A stretch of 64,000 nucleotides of DNA from Undaria pinnatifida (Eukaryota > Sar > Phaeophyceae > Laminariales > Alariaceae). This document shows, one piece after another, positions 33,664-45,200 of this stretch. The translations under genes were made by a program, and so were the position numbers. The notes beneath the pieces are model-generated. The model did not search any database. It was given only the letters and a program-made list of their open reading frames with translations, and was not told the DNA's origin. Position 1 is the stretch's first letter. Every line of letters starts with the position of its first letter. The stretch lies in NCBI GenBank assembly GCA_012845835.1, contig JABAKD010000025.1:1391001-1455000 (forward strand). Reading direction: 5' to 3'.

Positions 33664-34285
33664 TTGTACTGGGCGGTCGTTCGTCGTTCCGGTGGTCCAG
33701 TGGTACCCTCGAAAATTTCTGGCGTTGGTCCTTTTTTTTTTTTTTTTTTCATCCTCCGGCGGATGGGGAAAAATAAAGCTTTAGCTCACCACACATCCAC
33801 GTATTTTCATACGCGTCGTGTGTCGATTTAACTCAGTTGCTTTCTCAGCCCAACGCTAGCTGGCGCACCCTTCGGGTCCCATCGCAGGTAAAGCGTAAAC
33901 TGTCTCTATCAGTGGTCTTCGTTACAACCCCGGCAGCGCAAGCTGCCGGTGTATACGGATTCGTGTGTATGTCGACCGTTGGTCCTTGAGTTCGATCCCT
34001 AACGCGTGGGTGAGATTTGGACTATGATTGTTTGAAAAACTGACAACAAAAAAGGTATCGACTGCTGAGAGCGCCGAGCAGCGCGGGTAAGGGCAATTTG
34101 ACGCGAGTCGACGAGGGAGGGAAATGCTGAAATTCTCTCGCAATAACAGTGAAGGCATGCACCGTAGTGGGTAGTGGGGAGGGGGAAAGAGGGTTCTATT
34201 TTTGACATCGGGCCTGAGCTACTACAGTATACTGGGAAGGAGAGCGAGAGTAGTGTGAGGATAACAAATAGGATGAAAAAATAAA
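33664..34285 (+). repeat. S2 SINE interrupted by an S3 SINE
   Basis: The S2 head starts near 33675 (TTCCGGTGGTCCAGTGGTA) and is cut after CGTTGGTCCTT at 33723-33733. The same 11 bases recur at 33977-33987, where the head resumes with GAGTTCGATCCC (B box). The S2 body follows to about 34280. Confidence 0.75.
33734..33976 (-). mobile_element. S3 SINE-like retroposon with poly(A) tail, 11-bp duplication
   Basis: A 243-bp insertion bounded by a perfect 11-bp duplication, with a run of about 20 T at its left end (poly(A) tail on the minus strand). This is the hallmark of target-primed LINE-driven retroposition. Its 3' 90 bp recurs at 33410-33480 and 45739-45824, and its middle at 28543-28590. Confidence 0.75.
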
Positions 34286-35000
34286 GAAAATGACGTAGTT
34301 CGCATTAACAAAAAGTAATGTATGCCCCAGCTCTGTCAAAGCGATCGAGGATTTCGTTTTGTAAGACTATATCTCTAGACTAATCTTAGTCCATACTCAC
34401 ACGTAGACGGCGCTCGAGTATCAAAATATTTATATTGACAGATAAAGAACGCGGAGCGTAGCATGACGTGCATCGAAAAATCGTGAGGTTTTCGAGGTTC
34501 CAATAGCTCGACCACCCGCTACCTACGTGCAGCCGTACGGACTTCACATCAACGTTTAAATGACCCGTTCCATCAAAATCCGATCAACATTTTTACGACC
34601 TTCAGCTGATTCACCTAAGCATCCGCAACCATTTATGTCATGTTTCAGATCTCTTCATCACAAAGGTTCCATGGTATATTTGCCAAATGGACCAATTGTA
34701 TGGCAATCGGAGTAAGCGTGAGACGCTACGGTCGACCCTTCGTGAGAGCTGGAGCTACGAGAGTTGGGACAAAGGGGACAAGATATGTCGATATAGCCCG
34801 AAGAGTGGTGAGGATGTCATCATTCGTGTCATCGTTCAATAACTGATAACTCTGTGACCTGTTATTTTGGACTGGCAACGTACGGTTAGTCTTACTTTCG
34901 AAGTCACCATCATTGCAATAGGAAAATAGATAATTACCGCGCCGCCACCATACTTAAAGCCTAAAGGGGGCTACTGCAGGCCTTGGTTGGCTCGATAGTC
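34286..35000 (+). other. Upstream region of the beta-helix protein gene
   Basis: No repeat, open frame or RNA gene could be supported. This is where promoter and 5' UTR of the gene starting at 35001 must lie; I see no convincing TATA box or initiator. The open frame extends upstream of the ATG only to a TTG at 34983. Confidence 0.4.
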
Positions 35001-36035
35001 ATGGAGAGTACCCGAAGCATCCGCCGAAGGTGCCGTTTCGGCCGAGGATGGACCACTCTATCTGTCGTACTCTTGGGCTCGGCTGGGTACTTTGACTCGC
35101 AGTCCTCGGCACAGGTTGTCTGCAGCGAAACGCAAACCACGCCAATACGTGTCCAAGACGCAGCGGGAGTGTCTGCTCTTCGAGATGCTTTAAACTGCAC
35201 TGGCGGAGGTGTAGTCCAGGCTGACTGGACTGGTAGCGTCCCTATTAGCGCCCCAATCACGGTTTCAGAGGGCACCTTCCTGTCTGTTACTGGGGAGGAC
35301 GCTCTGGCTGAGGTGCATGGCGAGGGAACCAAGACTCGCCTGTTCGAAGTTTCTCGAGACGGTGGTCTAACCTTGACTCGGCTCAAACTTTCGGGAGGTT
35401 CTGCAGGGAGCGGCGGCGCGGTTCACTCGCAATCCGCAAATTTAACGCTGGATAGCTGCGTATTTGATGGCAACGTTGCCACGGGTGGGAATGGGGGTGC
35501 GGTGTGGGCCGACGGTGGATCTGTCACGATAATTGGGGGCGAGTTTTTGGATAACAACGCGACTCGATACGGAGGTGCCGTGTATGTCGGCGACAGCTTG
35601 TTGGTGGTTCGAGGAGAATCGAGGTTCGAGGGCAACACGGCGATCGGAGGAGGTGCTTTGTTTTGTGGCTTGAACGATGTGGCGGCGGATAAACCGGTGG
35701 CGATATGCTCCATCACGGACGCAAGTTTCGTGTCCAACAGTGCTGCCCGCGAGGACCAAGATGCTATTGATGATTTTTCGTATCTCGATGGAGGTGGAGC
35801 CGCCATGTTCCTGTTTGCCCTCGTCGATATTACTGACTGTGCGTTCAGCGGAAACCACGCGGGGCTCTCGGGCGGGGCTTTGCACGGGGGGACCCTCACC
35901 AACGTCTCCGTGAGCCGAAGCAAGTTTGGAAACAACACCTCGGAGAAGTACGCAGGCGCGGTTTCTGCGTCTTTCCTGACGTTGGGGGGGGGCACGGAGA
36001 TGACAGGCAACACAGCCTCGAACGATGCCGGCGCG
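35001..36035 (+). CDS. Exon 1: signal peptide and first beta-helix repeats
   Basis: 345 codons from ATG 35001. A basic start followed by LSVVLLGSAG and SSAQVV suggests a secretory signal cut near residue 38. From residue about 95 the sequence shows PMP repeats such as GSGGAVHS, CVFDGNVATGGNGGAVW, GGEFLDNNATRYGGAVYV, FSGNHAGLSGGAL. The exon ends GAT-GCC-GGC-GCG before GTGAGT (donor 36036). The frame stays open for 55 more codons into the intron, but repeat similarity stops at the donor. Confidence 0.9.
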
Positions 36036-39000
36036 GTGAGTGCTGCTGTAGTTGTATTTCAGTATAACAGGTACCTGAAACCCACCACCATTTACGGACG
36101 TGGTAAGTGTACAACCAGACATCGTGATATAGCTGTTCGTCTCTTGCCGCCATCCTCCACACTCTTCTGTACGCTCGTCCTTGTAGCCCTTCCTATTACT
36201 TAGTAATTCAACTAACCTACATAATGGTTGCTGCCCTCGATGTTGGTTGAAGGCTTCATCTGCTGAGTATTTTGGGGGGGGTAATCTAAATCGCGTGTGA
36301 TATACGCCGTCATGTGACACATGTAAAAAGACATATCGTAGAAACACAACGAGTTTGATTCGAAAACCGTCGACTTTTGTAAACCTTGAACCGTAGAAAT
36401 ATTTGTGGTCTGTTTTTTGTTAGAGGTGGTGAGACCGGCAAAGCCACCTAGGCTATGCAATCCTAACCTATACAGGGTATTCCTCAGCTCCAGAGTGACT
36501 GGAGCCTGTCCTGTGACCACGGACTTGATTATGCGAGTTAATGTGAGAACAACAACAACAACAACAGGCCATTTGTTACACGGTCGGATTCCGCCAGTCG
36601 AAAACGGCCCTTTTCGTCTGGTGTCTTTTTCGACTGGATTCTTATAGTCCTTCTAATCGTTACCGTCAATCGAGTCGATATTATAGTTTTCGCGCAATTC
36701 CTAGAGGCGGTTGGTGTGAGGGAGTACTCCTGTATGGCAAGTGAAAATAGGTCGGCCGCTCTGTGATTCGCGCGTTCTCTGTGAGCAGCGCGTGCTCACG
36801 CTCGACGAGCCCTCGTGCAAGCGAGTTGGTGGCTTTGGGCTCAGCCGAAAGTTGCCTTAAGCTACGTTCGTGGAGTTGCACTCAGCCAAGGGCCGCCAAA
36901 GCCTCAGCGGGCGTAGCCGTTAATGGCAAAATGTTATCGATTCCGCGCTCTGCTGCCGTCGTGTGATACACGCTGGCACGCGGAGCTAGGAATGCTCCGC
37001 GCTGTCCTGCGGCGAGAAACAACAGCAGTGATAGACAAGCCACCGTTAGCGCCTTGTATGATACTCCTGTGTGATACCATGCATGGGTGTGTAGGCGTGT
37101 GAGTGTGTTTGGTGGTGGGATGAGCGATGCGATGGGGTAAGACAAGCACTCGTACGTAAAACTTTTTCGACCGAGTTTTTCGACTGGCAGATGCAGTCGA
37201 AAAAGTATACTTTTTTCGACTGGATCCCCCAGTCGAAAAACTCTCAGTCGAATAAAGTTGAGTCGAAAAGCTCCTTTTTCGACAACGCTGTATAAAAAAG
37301 ATAGCCCGATTTGGGCTTCAGGCGAAAAAGGCTGTTTTGACTGACAAATTCGACTGTGTGAGAAATGGCCTAACCGCAATAAGAACGCGGCGGGCATAAA
37401 ACGAAAATATGAAGGCCAGGGACACCGGCAGACTACCTACCTATCTACAGGAGACTACGATATTTCATATATTTGCAGTACAAGAGACAGGCAGAAAATA
37501 TTGACATGAGATGCAATAAAAATACAGCAAGGAAAAAGTGAGAACGCGGCGAATCATACTGCTGCTACAGCAGTAGTGGGTACCCCGTTTTAAGAGCGGC
37601 AAAGATAAGACGTCGTTCGGGACCTAAGAGCGGTCGAATCGGCATGATCCGCCTATGCTCTTGTACCAAAAGCTATCTCGTATATATTTCCTACAGGCAG
37701 ATTACGTAGAGCAATGATTGTTTCGACTTGTAACGAGGCGCTCTAATATCAGGGTGCCCACTGTATGACAGTGAGTTTGGGTAATGGAAATAATCGATAC
37801 GTGGAAAACACACAGAATGAGGAGGTATTTTTTCCATTTGGTTTTTGGGATCTTCTTAGGGCTCAATCACCTTTGTGTGACAACGGACTCTAGATGTTTG
37901 ACAGGAGTTAATGTGAGACAACAACGTTTTTGATTTCCCATTTCCTATTTTTAGGCTTGTAGCGGGCCGCTCCCAAATTGGGGTACCCACTGCCAGTATT
38001 GATGGTGACGTTGGGTAGAAAGAACCGATGTACACGTGAAGAAAACAACAAATCATAGCATGTACTCCATGTGCCTGCTGGTGCCTCTGCTGCTTGCTGT
38101 TTTGTGTGTGCTGGTCCAGACAGCAAGCAGCAAAGCAAGTATGATGGTGGGGGAAGGTTGAGCACTTGTGACTACGCTATGATACTATACCACGTCATTT
38201 TCGCACTGCCGCCGCAGCGTGAAGATGTTGAGATGCCAACTGAGACAAATAGCTCGAGATAAAGGGCAGCCGCAACAATTACCTGAATGCTTGGTAAATA
38301 TTAACATATCGGATAACTAGTACCTGGTAATACTCTGTATTTTTTACCACATACCAGGTACCATATGAACGATGGAGCAGCAGTCTATAGTGGAAACTAC
38401 AGCAGTGACTAGTTTTTCCAAGTAGATATATCATATGATTTTAGATCTAGCTCAAAATTCCCCACCTAAAGTAAAAATACCAACACTAACTAATACACTT
38501 GATTATGCGAGGTAATGTGAGAACAACAACAACAACAACAATGGAGAACAACAAAACATATACATACTTGTATGTATTTTGAAAAATAAAAAATAGGACC
38601 CCTCCCCATAAAAAACTCACCCAGATAGTATACTACAAGTACCAACAACGCAGCTTGTGAAGATGAGTACTGACCAGAAATCTGTCGAGCACCGCTGACA
38701 TCCTGAAAATATTTGAATAAAATGCCAGGTACCTGTCAACATTAAACTCGGTACACTAAAAACAAGTCGGAACGTCGTCGTGTTCGCGATGGGTTTTGAG
38801 TGCGAGGTTCTAGAAAGAAATAGGCAATGGGCCAGCTGGATATTAGTGTTAGTGTGTGTGTTTTATGTACCCATCATCACAGAATATCAACCAGTGCATT
38901 ACATCGTGCGGCATGTGTTCTTCACATGGAACTGAGATCTTCCACCCATCGACATCTAGCGCTATTAATACTATTAACAAATTACTTGACGCGAGTCGAC

Positions 39001-39188
39001 GAGAGGAGAAAATGCTGGATACTTTTCGCGATGAAAATGAACGCGCGTATCGTAGTGGGGAGAGGAGAGAAGGGCCCGCTATGTGACCCCGGATCTGAGT
39101 TACTACTGGGAGAGAGCGCGAGAATAGTAGGAGAATAATAAATGTAATGGAGAAGGAGAAAAAAGTGTGATACCGCTGATGCCTTCAT

Positions 39189-39219
<31 letters not shown>

Positions 39220-42200
39220 TTTTCGCACACTTTTACTTTCCAGCTTCTGGACAAGCCGTGGACACAGGTGTCGTCCCTTCTCCTCCCCGGTTCTTGCCTT
39301 CAATTTTTATCGCGCATAGGGTTCAGCAATCCCACTGCTCGTCGATTGTTCATCGAGTGTTGCTAACTCACGCTCTCGCGCTTTCCGCAAGTCAATTTGA
39401 CCACAAGAAAAAGTCCCAACGAATTTATACGAGTATGCACTCGGCGGGGCTCGAACTCACGAAACTGACCTGTACCAGGCTCGAGGATTACCTGATACGC
39501 CACCGGGGCGACCGGCCTTATAGAGAGACGAACCTGGAGGTATTGGCAACATACGAGAGAGATTAAACACAATGAGAATTGGCGATGCAATGAGCCGGCT
39601 TTCTTACGAATCATGAGCTTTTCCTCTCCGTGTTTTATCCGTTTCTTCTTTCATATTTTTGTATTCGTGTTTTCGACTTCCACTTCTTTTTTTCCTTTGG
39701 TGTTTTTAATTTTTCCTTTTCTTCTCTTTTTTGGGGTCTTAGTTGTTTTGTTGTGTTTTTGTGCCCGGTACGCTACCACTTCACTTTGTTTTCCTTTTTG
39801 AATTGCAACGTTTGGTTCACTCTGTTTCACGGTCTGTGGACACAGGAATTACACGAGTATCTCTCTAGGATGAAAAATCAGCACGGACTCTGGGTGTACT
39901 GAGATGTCCTTGGGTATGTAGGATGGTTAAGAAGAACGGATTAATGTGAAGGCAACACACACACGTATCACTGCTCTAAGTGGTCGGGGGTGCTGTCGCT
40001 GGCGGGGTGTCCGACATAGCTTTGTTGGGCAAAATGGTTAGAAATGCCTAAATTGTGGACCAATGCACTGCTGGCGGCGATAGTTTAGGTTGTTAGGCCG
40101 TTTCTTATAGCATTGGATTCTCATCTTCGATTCCGCCAGAATCCGATTCGGCAAAATTCGGGCGGAGAAGAAAGCCCGACCTTTCTTATAGCGAACGGAT
40201 TTTGTCAGACGGATTTCAGCAGGACTGTCAATTTTTTTTGAAAACAGCGCGCGCAAAACCCAACACCACACAGCAGCAGCAGCAGCAGCAGCAGCACACA
40301 GCAGACCGATACAGACATACAGACGCAGCGCAGAGGCAGCAGACCACACGCAGCAGACCACACAGACGTTGCAAACATGCCGGACCAAGAGGCACCAGCC
40401 CTTGACATCTCATCGTCCTCTGTGTCGGGCTCTAGCTCGTCTTCGTAGTCTTGTAAGATGAGGTCCCAGGTGGCGACACTACGCTGCTGCTGCAGATGGA
40501 AGGCAGCTAGCGTGGTGGCAAAGACAGCAGAAACGTCGACACCAGCTTTTTCTCTCGCTGTCGCGGCCATTTGATGGTGCACCACGCGTCCCGAGGGCAA
40601 GCCACGTTCGTAGGCTAGCCCACGGGCGACGCCCAGCAGCCCTAACAGCGCCGGCACTGCAGCACGCATGTGGGGTAGCCCGATGTGTGTGTGTGTGTGC
40701 GCGCGCGCGCGGCGCAACCAGAGAGTTTCAAATAATCCGAGACAGAAATCCGGGTTGGGCAGCGTCTCGGATTTTGGTCAGGAATCCGAGTGGCCGCAAC
40801 TCGAAAAGCTGAAATCGGATTTTTCCGAATTGGATTGTGCCAAAATCCGTGTCTATAAGAAGGCGGAAATGGGCCCGAATCGGATTCTGGCGGAATCGAA
40901 GATGAGAATCCAATGCTATAAGAAACGGCCTTTTAGCCCGCGTGCTCATTCCGGCTGCATCTTGATTTGTTTTTTTAACGTCACTTTCTACATTTTTAAT
41001 TTCCAGCTCAACTCGTAAGAGGTTTAGATTCTCTCTCAGCGACCTTTTAAGAAAGCCGCGGTCGAAGGTGTTTTTTTTTCTTGCCCCGGTACGCGCCTTC
41101 ACGTTTTCGCCAATAGGGTCTAACATTTCTACTTTGTAGCTTTTTTTTCCCTTCGATTCGCATCGAATTTTGTCATGCCCTCTCGCGCTTTCTTCGGCCT
41201 GCTAATGGCCTGCCAACGGCCTGCTAATTTGTACCTGTGGTGAGATGGAATCCCCTGCGGAGCTCGAACCTACTGCTGTCCCTCAACCGCATCAAGTAGG
41301 CGACTTTCTATTGAACCACACCGGGGACGCCGGGTCACTTCAAGGCCGAATCATCCTGCTTTGTTGCATTTGGTGTATCTCCGTCTCTTGGTCTGTGTCC
41401 ACAGAGCTCTGTAACTACATAGCCCGTCTCCCAAGGAGGCGTCAGCACGAACACTGATTAAGTGCTGCGTCCAGACATCAGTTTCATGTCATGAAGACAC
41501 ACACAACAACTCCGGCCGCAACATAAGCACGCGGGCGAAAAAGTGTATGCGCAAATCAGGAGGGGGTAACCACTGAGTCGAGGTTATGGTCGCAGAACAC
41601 AACACCAGTTCCTATTTGCAGAGTAAAACAAAAAGAAATGAGAGATGAACCAGAAGAATGAAAAAACAATGACACAAATAAAAACGGAAACAGGCCGACA
41701 CGATATAAATGAAAAATAGGGTGTTTGCGAAAAACTTTCCTTCAAAAATTCCCTCCGAAGGTGGGATTTGCGGCACTTTTCTAAAATAACGCACAAAAAT
41801 ACTTGAGCGAAGGAAGGTTATTAACAATATTTGTAGTTGCGGTACCTTTCTTACTCTCCGTTTCATTAGCTTACTGCAGAACGCACCAACCATTAGCCCA
41901 ACCCAGCTGAAATCTCCGATTCAACGGAGGGCACCTTACCTCTTTTTCGACTCCTACTCTTGATGTGTATTATCTCGTACCTTAACCCTGACCCTAACCC
42001 TAACCCAATGAAACGTAACAACCAATGTCAGGTGAAAACCCCTTTGTATCGTACACTAGTGTGATTCGACCATGTTGTTGAAAAATTGGTCAGCTCTACT
42101 GGCTCCAATTACATAGACGGAACACCTCCTTTGCCTGGCAACAGTCACTGAGATAACATAGACTGGAGAGGTGAAACTAGAGTATGACGCGGACAAGCGG

Positions 42201-45200
42201 TGTTGGCGTGTTCCAGCGGGCCGCTGCTACTGCTACGACGGTGGGCCCTCGCCCGCTTGATGTCGCGGAGACTGCGTCGGCTACTCGTGCTCGAACTCGT
42301 GCTCTATGCTGGTGTCAGAGACCGTGACAAACAGGACAGCTCGTGAATCATTGCATACCACCACACCGTGACGACAGCAACAGCAGCAGCAGCAGCAACG
42401 GCGGCGGCGGCGCAGTGTGAGGCCGCCGTGGTCGATGTTGTTATAATCAGACGCGTGCTATGATAGAGGTGCACTAACCAAATTGTTTTTTCTGAGATTC
42501 CTCAATGTGGGAGCTCAAGACATGTCTTAACCCAAAAGCTGATTCGGAGAAGAAATGCAACTGCTATACCACTGTTTATTTTCCAGATCAACTGGTAAAA
42601 GGTTTTGCCCTGGGTGACCTTCTGGACTAGTCGCCTTCACAGGCGTCTTCCTTTCTTCCACCCGATCCGTTTTTTCAATTTTATTCCGCACAGGGTTCAG
42701 CGCTACAACAAGGATTCATCGTTTTATGTATGCTCGATGATTTTCCTCGAGTTTCGCCAACTCGCGCCCTTGAGCGTTCGGCCTGCCAACTTGTAAGAGT
42801 CCCTTCTAGTCCTTTTTGACGGGCTGGAACCCTATATACCGACCTCAAAGTCACTCGACGTGCTGTTATTGAACCACCGGGCAGGCTGGTCTCTTATCGA
42901 GATGTACAGAGTGCCATAAATAACCGAAGCGTCGCACTCTCCACATTCCTCGGACACGCATCACCGAACTTGGGGAGAGATGAGGCGGTGCCCTCTGTGT
43001 GGGACAATTAAACAAAACAGAGAATAAACACGAAATAAGGCGAATCTTGAATCAATCGAGAGGAAATACAACTTTCGAACGTACCAACCCCCTGTGTGTG
43101 ACACGACGAAAACTACTGCGAAAACAAGCTCGAGCAAAATAAATATTCAAAATTTGACCTCGATATACACTGAACATGAATCCTTAAACGAGTCAAAACA
43201 CGTTACAGCACATGTGAGAACAGGAGCAGTATAGGTCGAATTCTCAATGTAAGAACTCGCGATGACGACTCCTTTTTCCGCCCTCTACTGAGTAACTAGC
43301 GGGAATTCACAGTAGTAATAGGTTGCGCATAAGGTTCATCTGTGGTTGTAGACTGCGCTAGTACCCAGTTCTAAAAGGAATACCTCGAGCTAAGCGTAGT
43401 ATGCCCTCGAGGCCGCGATAGCTGAGCTTTTCCCGTACATCTGCTCTGCGTAGTCGAGCCGGGAACCGGTAGGTTTTCATACGATCTGCCTCTGCTGCCG
43501 CCGCCGACCCTCTGAGGAGGAAGAAAAGGTGACATCGTGTGAGTCGGAATAGGCACCGGCATGGACTATTCGTCCAGCTTTTTATATTTTATAAAAATTG
43601 AAATACACTCCATCCAGCTGTGAGATCGAATATTTTGTCGAAACTCATCTTTGCAAGCTGTGTGTGATACTCCGATCGCGCGTATTACGGGTCGTTTTTC
43701 CTCATTAAGGAAATAGGTCGGCCACTCCCCTTGCAACTACAGTGTAGCTATCAGGGTCAACAGGGTGTTGTTAGGCAGTCTGTGCGCGGAAACTATAAAA
43801 CCCGTTTCTGAGGGGGACAAAATCTGACGGCTGTGGAAGGAAATGCATCATTTTATCAAGTGAATACTGTAAGTCGAATAACCGGTGAGGGAAGGGCGGA
43901 GTTTCAAGACTTGGGGACCTGATTTTGATCATAAGGGGGGCGGGAGGGAGGGAGGGGGGGGGAGGGGGCGGGAGGGGGAGAGGGGACCGGTGGGACGGGT
44001 CAATTTGTTCGTTGAAACTATAACCCTTCTTGTGGGGGAGGGGGGGGGGCGGGGGGCGGGTGGGGAGGGCTTTAAGTCGCGTATATGTAGGGGTTTGCTA
44101 TACGCGGTTTGCTAGGTCTAGGCAATGGTGCGGGTGGTGGGGTAGAGGGGGCGTTGGGGGCGGGGGTGGGTGGGAATTGCAGCAGCGGCATGTACGGCTC
44201 AAAAACGATACCGAGGCGATATCCAGGGCGTGGAAGTGTATACTGCTCTGGCGGATTTCGATATCAGGTGGGGCGTTCAAGCAAGAGAAAGCGAGAAGAG
44301 AAAAAAAAAATAGCGGGGTGGGGGGGGAGGGGTTTTCAAGAGGTTTAGGTGAAATAAAATCTTAAAATACACTACAGCTATGAGATCAAGGATTTGGTCG
44401 ACACTGATCTTCGTAACATTTTGTGTGATCCTCCGATCGCGCGTATTAATATTATATGCAGGGTGTAGCTATTCGAGCGATGCTGGGTCTAGGCGATCGT
44501 GCGGGGTGTGGGGAAGAAGGGGGCGTTAGAGGGGGGAAGGGGGGATGAATGAAAGCTACGTCATGGATGGCTAGAAAGATATTGACGTGATACCAAGTGC
44601 TCAAAAGTGTTTATTACTGTGGCCGATTTCGATTTTATGTGGGGCGATTGAACGAACTGGGCCGGGAACAAAAAGGGGGGGTGCGGGGGGGCGGAGGGGG
44701 GAGATGAGTTGGAGCTACGGCATGGTTGGCTAGATGGATAATGAGATGATATCAGCTGGCTGGTAGTGTTTACTACTATGGTAGATTTTGATTTCAGGTG
44801 GGGCGTTTGAACAAGAGAGATCGGGGGCCGGGGGGGGGGGGGCGGGGTGGCGAGCATTTCAATATGTGCGCGGAAACTGTAAACCCTCAAAAGGGATGAA
44901 TGTGACGGTTGCAGCAAGAGGACACCCCTTTTTATCACCTGCCTGGTGATGTTTAATATTGTAGAAGGTTTGATGTTACATGTAGTATGCAACCCCAGTT
45001 AAGTGTTGTAAACAACAAGTTTAAAAAGCTTCATAATTTGTTAGTGTACATGGATCGATAGATATAATATTTCAATCGATAGGTACAATCATGTAGGTAC
45101 CATTTTTTTCTGACATCGCTAACTATAAGAAAGAGATACAAATTGCGAAATGTATATAGCCCCTACATATATACTATGCGTAATACGCTGGATCGGAGTA

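Noticed and set aside
35423-36347. Minus-strand frames of 196 and 301 residues
   Set aside because: Antisense of exon 1, whose plus frame has a signal peptide and regular PMP repeats.
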